NCBI RefSeq assembly: GCF_964340395.1
Contig: NC_135563.1
Location: 3,948,422-4,012,421 of the forward strand
Reading direction: 5' to 3'
Length of the DNA: 64,000 nucleotides
Source: Glandiceps talaboti
Taxonomy: Eukaryota; Hemichordata; Enteropneusta; Spengelidae
Shown: in pieces, positions 25,697-37,800 of the stretch
Numbering within the stretch: the first letter of the stretch is position 1
How the letters are laid out: each line of letters starts with the position of its first letter
Notes under the pieces: model-generated
Told to the model about the DNA's origin: nothing
What the model saw: the letters and a program-made list of their open reading frames with translations, nothing else
Databases searched by the model: none
Made by a program: the position numbers and the translations under genes

Positions 25697-25820
25697 GGGA
25701 GGGTTATTTTTGTGTTTCCCCACGGATCTGCAGACTGCATGGGACAAATACACACAAAAAAGACTAACACAGGGGTATTTAAGTGATGCACACGCTGACC
25801 AGAACAAATTCTTTTTTGCC
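25697..25820 (-). repeat. Interspersed repeat copy (partner 59405-59528)
   Basis: Read on the minus strand it matches 59405-59528 on the + strand: TTCTGGTCAGC, GCACTTAAATACCC or CACTTAAATACCC, GTCTTTTTTGTGT, CATGCAGTCTGCAGATC and GTGGGGAAACACA occur in the same order. A shorter fragment (AAAATTGTTTCTGGTCAG) lies at 25500-25520. Class unknown; it could be a SINE-like element. Confidence 0.7.
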
Positions 25821-28121
25821 TAATAGTACATTTTTGGGTTCACATCATTACCCTCAAAGTTGTAAACATGTTACAAATACTGGCCTATTCTTGCATATAA
25901 ATAATATACTTGACTGTATGTTTTCATGTAAATGTTAGGGATGATCGCAGTGTCACACAATATTACAAAATTAAATTTGTTCATTCAGGCCAAAACACCC
26001 TACCCCTCCTCCTCCCCTAAATGAATGCTCACAAGTGTGATATCGATTTGTTTATATACGATGTACACCATGGTGTAAATTGAAGCAGTCAAGCCACTGT
26101 GATCGATACAATGATTGTAAAACATCAAAATATTAATTCGAAACTCAGCACTGTATCTGACATTAGAAGTCAATGTTTATCAGCTTATCAACATCTCAGT
26201 AGCAAATACAGAACCTGTTATCATTGAAGGTGTGAGGAATTTGGTCAGTGCAAAAATGAAGTTCAGCAATTACATTGATGCCAGATCCTCTCCCCCTAAA
26301 GGAACAAAGTTTGTTTATTGATCTTGTGTGACATCATGTGATCGTCCCTATGTAGATTAGTTTTTCAATTCCATCAAACAATCCAATATGAAAGCAATAA
26401 CTGCTCAACTCAGCCAATCAGAAGTTGTCTCACACCTGTAGTGTTAACCATTTGCACTGTACAATTTGATTGGTTACTTGTATGTGCAATATTTTAATGT
26501 GACTTTCAGTTTTGATGTGTAAGATGTATGGAGGGCAGCAATCATTGAAAACATAAATATTGATACAAAGGACAGTTATGAAGCAAGAATTAAGGTACTT
26601 GAATCATACAACTATATAACTACATCAGATTTTAATCAGGAATTTCAGATGTTTGTAGTCTAATTATGGCTATGACTGAATTACTGTAGTGACAATTAAT
26701 GACCATAAACAAATAGCACATAGCTCTAGTTTCAGTCCACAAAAAAGCAGCAATCACAAAATGGTGAATCAGATTTAGACTTAGTTGACTTTAATTTACA
26801 TTTTGTTTGTTTTACTCTCAGTACGTACTATAATTGCATTGACAAATCTGGAAAAATATGGCTATTAAAGTATATTTTTGAAAAGTAGAGTATTAAAATG
26901 TATGTAGAAGACAAACTCAACAATGATGCAATTAGTTATAAATGTAGGATATTGAAATTTATGCAGCAGACAATTACACAGGGTCAGATGTGGGAATCAC
27001 CCGGAACAAACTATACAAAACAATGGAAATAGAGGTAAACTAAGATATATAGTTGTCACCACATCAGATTTTAATCAGATTGATATAGAAGTAACCTTCA
27101 ATGTCATGTGATATGCTAATATTATGCTAATATTATGCTAATATTATGCTGGTCTGATTGCAGATAATGAGGAATTAAATTTGTTTAATTTCATAGATTT
27201 AGTAGGCAGTGTGGAAATAATGGCCATGATAGGCTGACCCTAGCTCTGACCTACTACAGAGGCTAGGTTGATTATCTGGCCTACTACAGAGGCTAAGGTT
27301 GACTTCTACAAAGGCTATCTTTTCTGGATTATTGTCAAAGATAAACAAAATACTATATATATATATTTTATTTTTTAAAGTTTTATCATGTACAGAATGC
27401 AAAATTAATGATTTTCTTGTTTGTCTAAGATTCACATGATTTTAATGTAAATTGTTTTGTTATGAACGAAAGGCTTTATGCAGGTTCTATATTTTATGGA
27501 TATAGTGGTCAATAAAAGGTGCAAGAAGTCAAAGTTACGAGTCCAATGTGTTTGATTTAGTGTAAACAGATTTTGTAATTATATATAAAACCTGGAAGAC
27601 ATTGTTGTGGCTATAACCTGATTGGTTGAACCTGACCAAAATGGCTGAACCTGATTGGCTAATAATCTGATCAAATTGGCTGACCTGACTGGTGCATTGT
27701 CCAGTATGGCAGTTTGTTACTGAAACCATTTACAGAACAGATGGCCAGAGTCCATTTGTTGTGTATACAAAGCTACATGTTTTCCAAAGTGGCTTGTAGT
27801 AGAGGTCTAGGGGTGGAGGACCATTCTGATTGGTCTGTACATTGTAGGATTACAGTATTTTGGGGCATGTGGGGCATGCTACAAACACAAAAATCATGCC
27901 AGGGTCTTCCAAGGGTTTGTATGGAAATTTGAACCTATGTCACAAACTTATCACTTATTTGCTTCTCTCGGGATAAATTTACTTTACAAGACTCAATCCT
28001 TGTAATATTCTTTACCTTTGCTGACAAATAACCATTTCTGATATTGTAAACATTGTATTACACTTGATACACAGCTGACAAACCAAGTGAAATACTTTTT
28101 TTTAGGCCGAGTCTGCTGACA

Positions 28122-28846
28122 AGCGCTTGTCACTAGAACAATATGCTGCTGACAAGCGTGACCTTTGACACCCATTATGATGTGTTTTGGCGTCAAGTGT
28201 AAAACGTTCTTATTACCCTTGAAATTGATTGCACTTTATCACTTTATCAAACACCATCAGTTCTTAAAACTGTTAATTTACGTGTGATAGCTCCAGTTTT
28301 TTCCAACAACCGCGAAGTCCGCCGCGTACACACATTACATGTACACTTCACCGCCTATATGCTCCATGGCCATGGCCGCGTATGTGATGTAGTACTACGT
28401 GCAACGTGTAAACAGTAAAGGTAATTAATCTAAAACAACTAAAGTTTGTTGCATCAATAACATTCATTATTGTGAAGGACAGGTAAAATGCGTATAGTTT
28501 TTGTGGTGTTGCGTGGTCTTTTTACTTGTTTTATCCCATGTGCAGTGATGGCCTCAAAGTAATGACATTTGACCTGAACAGCTGACGATAGCTCACCGGC
28601 CGCGCAAGTTAAACGCCGAATCGTGAAATAAACATTAAATCTCAAGTACTAGTAGCTGGGGTGGGAAACTTGAAACTACTACAGGAAAACGACACGGTGG
28701 CGGTATTACTCCATTCCGGGACTTAATTGTGTCAAAGGTACGGGTCAGTACTAGCGCACATGTTGACGTCGACCAGGCTGTAGTACACACGTACGCTCGG
28801 CGCTTGTCACGAGAACAATATGCTGCTGACAAGCGCTTGTCACCAG
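28122..28846. repeat. Paired palindromic GACAAGCGCTTGTC motifs
   Basis: The 14-bp palindrome GACAAGCGCTTGTC occurs at about 28121 and again near 28829. AGAACAATATGCTGCTGACA lies beside both (28136 and 28811). The two copies are about 690 bp apart and in the same orientation, with shared flanks. Function unknown. Confidence 0.6.
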
Positions 28847-29008
28847 ACACTCCGTTTTTTTTATTTATCAGAAGCAATTTTTTTTTCATAGTACTGATTA
28901 ATTGCCTCATGTCTGCATTAACAAATATTTAGGCTTGCTACTGATCAAGTGATTGCAAGCTGGAAGCAAATGCTTGCAATTCAAGATGAGAAGGGATAAA
29001 CACATACA

Positions 29009-29140
29009 TCAACACACCGAGACAGGCAGATACAGGTACATCCACACACCAAGACAGGCAGATACAGGTACATCCACACACCAAGACAGGCAGACACATG
29101 TACATTCACACACCAAGACAGGTAGATACAAACACACCCA
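29009..29140. repeat. Minisatellite, about 30-bp unit
   Basis: Four to five copies of CACCAAGACAGGCAGATACA plus GGTACATCCA. Confidence 0.85.
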
Positions 29141-29918
29141 GAGGAGAAAGAGATTATTGATAACTGACAAAGGAATAATTCATGTAATTTCATTTTTATT
29201 TATTTGATTATTTTCTGTTCTCGACTGTGTGTTCTTACGACACTACACTGCTGTATTGAACCAGTCCTTATATTGAAACCACTGACTCTAAATGTTCTTA
29301 TACTGACCAGATGACAAAGTGTATGGTATTTAAAATACACTGTAATATAGTGTCATTGCATACCACCACTGAGTGTGTGCCTTTACTTATTCATCTTACA
29401 GACACTGCAGGTAAATATGACTACAAATAACCACTGACTGAAATACAATATCTACTTGTACTAACTGAAAATAATATCCTAGAATTTAATCTACAAACTA
29501 AGGAGAGAGACACAACAAAGTGCATAGAGTAGAAATCAAATGTTCCACACTTGCACACTAAAGTCTAATACTACATAGATGTAGAGCCATTTTGTAATTC
29601 ATACAATAACATGAAAGAAGTCATTTGTTTGTTTTGTTTGAGAATAACTGATTTTTTTAATATGACAAGATATTCTAAGACTTTTTTTTGTATTTGAAAT
29701 ATTTCTCCATCTGTCAAGAGTGTAGTCTTTTATAACCGACTTGGCAGAGAATTCAAAAATTAATTTGATAAACAAAAGGAAAAATAGAATTATGAAATTA
29801 AAGTGTATGCTACAATCTACGTGATTTGCACAGTTTGTTAATCAAATATACAGCTGTCACATCGCTGGAGACACTTTTTAATATAATTGAAATGAAGCAT
29901 CACATCACATCCTTATCT

Positions 29919-32900
29919 TCAACGCTTTATAACGGTTGTCCAACCATCTGCATCCTGTTGTCTCCACGATTTGCCACCACCATCCTGTGCTGGTTCATGT
30001 CTTGGTGGTCTGTCATCTCGATCAAGTCCACGGTCTCGACTGGGTGGTGGTCCCCTGTCATCCCTGTCTCGCCTCCATTCATTGTCATCCCTAGCTGGTC
30101 TACTGCTACGCCAGTCATCACGTCTTGGTGGTCCCCTGTCGTCCCTGTCTAGTCCTCGGTCTCGACTGGGTGGAGGTCCCCTGTCGTCGCGATCTCTCCT
30201 CCAATCATTTTCGTCTCTACCAGATCTACTACTACGCCAGTCATCACGTCTTGGTGGTGGCCCCCTGTCATCTCTCTCCATTCTGTCTCGACTGGGTGGT
30301 CCCCTGTCGTCTCTATCTCGTCTCCATTCATTGTCATCTCTTGGACGTCTACTACCACGCCAATCATCTCTGTCTCTATCATCCCGTGGTGGGGGTCCTC
30401 TTGGAGGTCCTCGATCTTCACGTCTTCTCCAATCTCGGTCATCTTGTGGTGGTCCCCGCCAGTCTCTACTGCCGTCATCTTGTCCACGCCTGTCACGATC
30501 ATCAAATGCTGCTGGTCCACGCCTGTCAAGATCATCGTATGCTGGCCCACGCCTGTCACGATCATCATAAGCAGGCCCACGTCTGTCACGCTCGTCATTA
30601 GGAGGTCCACGCCTGTCAGGATCATCCATTGGTCGTCTATATCGGTCATCGCTTGGAGGACCACGTCTGTCGTGATCATCAACTGGTAGTCTTCGTCCAT
30701 CAACGTCATCATCTCTATCATCCCTTGGTGCGTCTTTACGACGCCATACGTCACCTCTCCCTTTTTCTCTCTCTCTCCAGCCACCTTCTCGTGCACTCGG
30801 CCTCCATGGTGCAGAACTTTTGGAACTAGGTTCATCACTCCTAGAATGTAAACAGAAAGAGTTAGCATATGAAGTGTTTTTCCACCTTCACCAGGGACAC
30901 ATATATTCAATATACTATAACACAGTGTTTGGCTTCTCTGGTTTCATGCACTTCTCAAAAACAAATACACATGTATGTCATAAAAGAAGATGAGAACTTT
31001 AAAATGGGCAACTTGAAAGCATCAGGCCCCAAGTTGACTTTGTGAAGAAATGGCAATTACCGAGGATTATGGTATCATTTTAGGGGCGCGTCACTTGAAT
31101 AGTTCTATCAGCAATCTTTCATACCCTTTAAATAATCCCAAGTCTGAGTTTAAAAAGAGAAATTTAACCACGATGACAAGATGGCAATTAAAGACTCCTG
31201 TCAGGGCTATCTTGTATTGGATAAAAAAATCCAGACAAGAATAAATTTGTCTGGCATTGCTACAAGTATCCTAATAGTTTCTGACATTTGTGCCAGTTTG
31301 GTTGAAAATGAGTTACAAGTGTAAGAGATATGAACGTCTATGAACAGATGCATGCATACACAAAAAAGATGTCTGGACGGACATTGATCATTGCTTAGCC
31401 CCCTCGCGCAGTCATGGCTACTAATGGCACATTTTATCCACTTACTGTGCTGATCGCCAGTCATCTCGTTCTCTATCAGCATGTCCCCAATCTCTCCTTT
31501 CAGGTTCTCTATCAGCATGTCCCCAATCTCTCCTTTCAGGTTCTCTATCAGGCACTTGTCTACCTCTATCTTGCTGCTCCCTGGCTAGTTTCTCTTCAAT
31601 TTCTTGTTCTCTGTTTTAATTAAAGAATATTAATGAAAGTGTAGAGGAAATGTGATAAACACATGTAAAATGATAGACCAGCAATCTAGTGTAAATATTG
31701 AACTGCTTACAGAAAGCATAGAATGACTACTCCAGTATATAGCTACCAGCTTAGATTAGTTTCAAGTGACAAACACTGTCTTTCTAAGCTTAAATTACTT
31801 CTTTTGATTCATACTGCATACCAAGCTGTAAAATCAGTTCAGAGAAATGTCTTCTTATGTTTGGCTCTTATCTATGGACAGTCTACTTGTGGCTGTCAAA
31901 ATATTAATATTGTAGCATCTCTCATTCCTTGTGTGGGATCATAAACTATATCTTGTTGTCATACAGGGCAATAAATAGGATAGGATTGCTTGTGACAGGA
32001 TATATACATAGGATCTCTGATTCTCTCTATAAACATATGCAAGAAATTCCTCTGCCAATGTCTGATACATAAAGGATCTCTCTACTGTACTTTTGTCTAC
32101 AGATCTATGTACCTTGCCCGTCTCTTGGCAGCTTGTTCTTCTAACTTGGCTAATTTTTCTTGATACTCCGCTTCTTCTCTTTCTTGTTTTTCTCGCTTTT
32201 CCCTTTCTTCTCTTTCTCTTTCTGTAGAGGCAAACATCAAAAATTCAAACTCTTTTACCCAACTAGTAATTATTTGTGTACTAACAATATCCCCCTTGGG
32301 AGAAAAGAGGGTGACGTTGTGTTCACTCTGGTGTGTACTAACAATATCCCCTTGGGAGAAAAGAGGGTGAAGTTGTGTCCACTCTGGTGTGTACTAACAA
32401 TATCCGCTTGGGAGAAAAGAGGGTGAAGTTGTGTTCACTCTGGTGTGTACTAACAATATCCCCTTGGGAGAAAAGAGGGTGAAGTTGTGTTCACTCTGGT
32501 GTGTACTAACAATATCCCCTTGGGAGAAAAGAGGGTGAAGTTGTGTTCACTCTGGTGTGTACTAACAATATCCGCTTGGGAGAAAAGAGGGTGAAGTTGT
32601 GTTCACTCTGGTGTGTACTAACAATATCCCCTTGGGAGAAAAGAGGGTGAAGTTGTGTTCACTCTGGTGTGTACTAACAATATCCCCTTGGGAGAAAAGA
32701 GGGTGAAGTTGTGTTCACTCTGGTGTGTACTAACAATATCCCCTTGGGAGAAAAGAGGGTGAAGTTGTGTGCACTCTGGTGTGTACCAACAATATCCCCT
32801 TGGGAGAAAAGAGGGTGACGTTGTGTTCACTCTGGTGTGTACTAACAATATCCCCTTGGGAGAAAAGAGGGTGACGTTGTGTTCACTCTGGTGTGTACTA

Positions 32901-34836
32901 ACAATATCCCCCTTGGGAGAAAAGAGGGTGAAGTTGTGTTCTCTCTGGTGTGTACTAACAATATCCCCTTGGGAGAAAAGAGGGTGAAGTTGTGTTCACT
33001 CTGGTGTGTACTAACAATATCCCCTTGGGAGAAAAGAGGGTGACGTTGTTTTCACTCTGTTGTGGTCTAATGTGCAGTTTAATGTTTATATCTGAAATCT
33101 GTTAATTGTCACTTAGCATGCTACATAGCATTCCAGATTGGTGTTGTCAAGTTAGTACTAAGATGTGGTTGACAGTTTGTAACAGGTTACAACATAAAAC
33201 CTTACAGTTGTTGAACAGATAAAATGATGTTCTAATCACGACAATTCTAATCAAGAGCTGTAGCAAGTGTTATGGTATTCTTACCTCGTATCATTTCTTC
33301 ATCAATTTTACGTTGTTTTTCTTCTTCTCTCTCCTTTATCCATTTCTGTCTTCTCTCTTCAGCACGATTGGCTTTTCGTTGCTCCAATCTTTTTTCTCTT
33401 TCTTCAGCAAACATTTTGTCAAAGTTTTCTCGTTTTTCCTACAAAATGTAGATGTCACTTTAAAAACATTGATCTACATGTTTGCAAATGTTACTTTCAG
33501 TAATGCATAGCTAACAGCAATGGATGGATATATTCCTTTGTATTCCTACTGTCCTAAGGGGCCTGTTTTGTATATTCCTTTTTACAGCACATTCATGTGT
33601 AATTTTCACAAACCTAAGTGGCCATCCTATTTACCAGAGGACACCATATTTCATTTGTATCACTGAGCAGACTACATGTATGAATTTGATCATATCATGA
33701 CAAGTTAGTAAACGTTTACTTTATCTGTCTTTCCTCAACCGTGGTAGTTTGTAAGGTACACAATTAAATGGCGCCCTCACACATCAGTCAACCCCTAGTC
33801 TATAAGGTACACCATGACAGGGCGCCCTCACACATCAGTCAACCCCTAGTCTATAAGGTACACCATGACAGGGCGCCCTCACACATCAGTCAACCCCTAG
33901 TCTATAAGGTACACCATGACAGGGCGCCCTCACACATCAGTCAACCCCTAGTCTATAAGGTACACCATGACAGGGCGCCCTCACACATCAGTCAACCCCT
34001 AGTCTATAAGGTACACCATGACAGGGCGCCCTCACACATCAGTCAACACCTAGTCTATAAGGTACACCATGACAGGGCGCCCTCACACATCAGTCAACCC
34101 CTAGTCTATAAGGTACACCATGACAGGGCGCCCTCACACATCAGTCAACCCCTAGTCTATAAGGTACACCATGACAGGGCGCCCTCACACATCAGTCAAC
34201 CCCTAGTCTATAAGGTACACCATGACAGGGCACCCTCACACATCAGTCAACCCCTAGTCTATAAGGTACACCATGACAGGGCACCCTCACACATCAGTCA
34301 ACCCCTAGTCTATAAGGTACAGCATGACAGGGCAACCTCACACATTGGTCAACTCCTTTCACTGCAGGCCAGTGAGAGTAGAGCAACACCAAAGTAATTT
34401 ATAGTTTACAACAATGGCAGCAGTAAATGTTTACTTTGTCTGTCTGTCCTCAACATTAGCAGCAGTCTAGGAGTGAATACCAACTTACCTCATAAACTGA
34501 CATTCTTGCTTGTGTCAGAGTCTTTATAAATAAGTCCTTCTCGTCCCTCATATTTGCCAGACGGTCTCTTTCTCTCTTGGCAATCTCTCGCTCTGATATC
34601 AACTTCTTAATCTGTAACAAAATTGCATCATGATACATCACTACAATTATAAAGTTGTGGTGAAGTGTTTACACATTTCTAGTACTCTAATGAGTTTCAT
34701 CATTGAGATATACTAGATATGTTGTCATGGAGATCCTACATATAACAGTTTGTTGTCATAGAGATATAATATCAGACATGTTGTCATGGAGACAATCAAG
34801 CACACCAAACATTGCCATTTAAAATCAATTCCTACT

Positions 34837-34876
<40 letters not shown>

Positions 34877-37800
34877 GATGCAAGTAATCACTGTTACATA
34901 ATACACATCACTGCTTTTTTGTAACCTTACCCTTTCTTCCTCTTGCTGTTCCCAGAATTCCCTTTCTTCGACACCATTTTCTTCTGCTTCTATCTTCAAT
35001 AATGGTATTTCTTCAACTCTTTGAGCCCTGGCAGCAAAGTCAACCTGTAATGATCAGATCAAATCATTAAACATCTGGCTTTTAGTCCATATAGATATTC
35101 TTACACCAATATGATGGTTGTGTGGTTTACAGTGGCCAACTTGCAAATCTGCAAGTTACTGGTTTCACCCTTGAAATAATACATTTGGGAAGAACAAACT
35201 GTGGTTGAATTTTTATAGTGTTTCATGCCTCTTTTTGGTAATCACTGAATGATGTCTTCTTGATATGCGACATGTACTCCTTTACTTTCTGCTCTGGTAA
35301 GGTTTCCTTGAGTCTCTCCATCGGGTTGTAAAAACATTACAGTTCATAATACCTGCCAGTCATATTTTACCTGTCTTTGCCAAACTGTCACTTGTATTAG
35401 GTGATGAAATGTTATGAGTAGACATTGCCAATTTGGTTTTCTTATCAGAACTAAACTATACATGTTATGTTTGTGTTTTGGTGTTTATATTGACTTGTTT
35501 TGGAGGACAACATTACAAATAATTGAATTTGTGATCATATTAGGTGTTTATGTACTGTATAATTGTAAATACAGGCATATAAAACTTTTATCAAGCAACT
35601 CTCAAATAATTGAGGCAGGCAAGTGTTTTTTTAATGTGCTACTTACCTTTTTTTCTTGTGTTTTTAATCTCGTCTGTAATTCTTTTTTCTCTTGTTCGAG
35701 TTGTTGAACCTGTTTTGCCATGATTTCATCAGCATCCATATCCTTCAGTTCCTGTTATATTAAAAAGATAACAATATTACATTCTGACAGGTCTTTGCAT
35801 TTGTTGACACTACTGAGCTATCACTTTAAGTGTGACCATATGGATGAGGGAATTGGGTATTTATTTTGGATTTTTAATTTATAAAACAATTAAATTTTAT
35901 GATGGCATCCTGCTTGAAAAATCAATACAAAACAACATATGCCAACGCCTTGTTTGTAACTCAATGAATTGAAATAACGTAATAAATATGTAAAATGTTT
36001 GTTATTGTATGTACAATAAGAAACTTTTTTTAAAAATACATTTTTTAGCTTATTGCACCGTATTGAGTTATAACCTCAGACTTTGTCTATGTTTCACATC
36101 GATTTTTCAAGTAGGATGCTATGATAAAATTGTTTTATATATTACAAAACCAAAATAAATACCCAATCCTCATCCATATGGTCACTTTTAAACAGACAAG
36201 TAGTAAGTATCATAACCTCAGATACAAACAAATATATTAAACTCTAAATTTTTTATTTCACTTAAGACACATATTTATATTTTTCATGAAAGAAAGATAA
36301 TCACACAAATATGTGATTGATAGGCTTTAAGTAACAATGGTATACATATTGTAAAACAACAGACTCAATTATGTGGAATATAGTTTCTGACAAATTTGTA
36401 ACGGACCAAAACAGTCACAATGGTTGAGAACAATTTCAGATGACATTTACAGTTCATAGTTGATCATCATATCAACCATAGATTTCTGTGAAAACACAGA
36501 GTTTGGTAGAAAGACAAAAGACTATTTTTTGACCACAAGGAGTGTTGTTCAAAAACAGCACTTTGATCAGAGTAGGGCCTAGAAATTGAGTGTTGTAGCC
36601 CCTTTCAAAAACTGTTACTTCAAAGTGAACCTTCATGAATGGTGTAGATGTTTTTTTTTTGATAGATTCGACTGACACTAGTCTTGTTCTCAGAACGGTT
36701 TGTTGTAAATGACTCCTTGTCTAGACATAACAAGACTCTCTTATCAATCATACTCCCATACAGAAAGTGCTATTAAATATTTGATACTGTGGCAATTAGG
36801 TGTTGCAGATAGGATGATTTCTATAGTATATTTTATTGACTGCTTCATGTAATGCCTTAAGATTGGCACTCGTAACCAAAGTGTTGACCTTCATTTATCA
36901 AGTGCTATGGTTCATTCAGAAATGACTAGAAAGAGAGATTCACTGTGTAAATCATGACATAATGTTCACAGTGAAGACTTACATCTATGTCCAACTTCTT
37001 CAAGGTTCTAGCACCAATTGCCGTTTTCTTCAAGCTTTCAATTCGATCCAAGGTTTGCTTCTGTTGTATTTGTTTGTGTTCCTCCATTCGACGACGTTTC
37101 TCTCTCTCCTCAGCTTCTCTCTCAAGTCTACGTAGTTCAGCTTCAAGAGCTTTACGCTTTTGTTGCTCTATCAGCTCTTGTTCTTCTTTTTCCTATAAAC
37201 CAAAGACAACAGAAAACATTCAGAAACCAAAAGAACCATCACCACATCACTGGTTTTGCTACGGTTGATATGCATATAAACTCTGTCTATGTTTCCAGAT
37301 ATTTTACAGGTTTTCCCACTTAATATTACCTATACTATAAGGTATAAGGTATAGAAATCTATGCAAATTTTACCAGATTTTTGCTTCTGTTACCAGGATT
37401 TTCAAAGCATAGAAAAAAAGTGAAAATTGTCTTGTCTTTTATCTTTCTTTATTCCTAATTTGTGAAATTCATCAAACTGCATCAATGAGCATAAAGACAT
37501 CATGGAAGCTTTGCTTATAGGAAATATATAAATCACCAACGTACTGCACATGGAATGGACTTTGTATACAAATTGAACACAATTAGCATTCCAACTTGTA
37601 AAAATATCCCCAAGTAGAGAGATGATTTTAATCTTTTATTGTTTAATTTGTAGTTAGTTGTAGTGCATACCATAAATGCAATATCACACTGTCCCTGTCC
37701 TGTCTTGTACACAATGGTACAGTAAGTGACCACACACATACACTTTAGTAGGTTGTTTCCCTTGGAAGAAAACCAACCACTCCCTTCAGTTGGGAGAACA

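Larger units (their letters stand above)
25437..29918. other. Intergenic between oxidoreductase and EIF3A
   Basis: No coding exon recognised. It holds the 3' UTR of the oxidoreductase (no AATAAA close to the stop; the first clear one on the + strand is near 27511), an interspersed repeat at 25697-25820, and a threefold ATGCTAATATT repeat at 27114-27145. It also holds a CpG-containing segment 28290-28800, a duplicated GACAAGCG motif pair, a 30-bp minisatellite at 29009-29140, and the EIF3A 3' UTR at the right end. Confidence 0.6.

Noticed and set aside
27199..28932. Small intergenic gene in the CpG-containing segment
   Set aside because: Only short frames without recognisable domains or consistent splice sites; no protein-like run longer than chance was found.
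29971..30910. Long frames on the + strand and in the second minus frame across 29.9-30.9 kb
   Set aside because: Shadows of the Asp/Arg-rich last exon of EIF3A, whose skewed codons keep other frames open.
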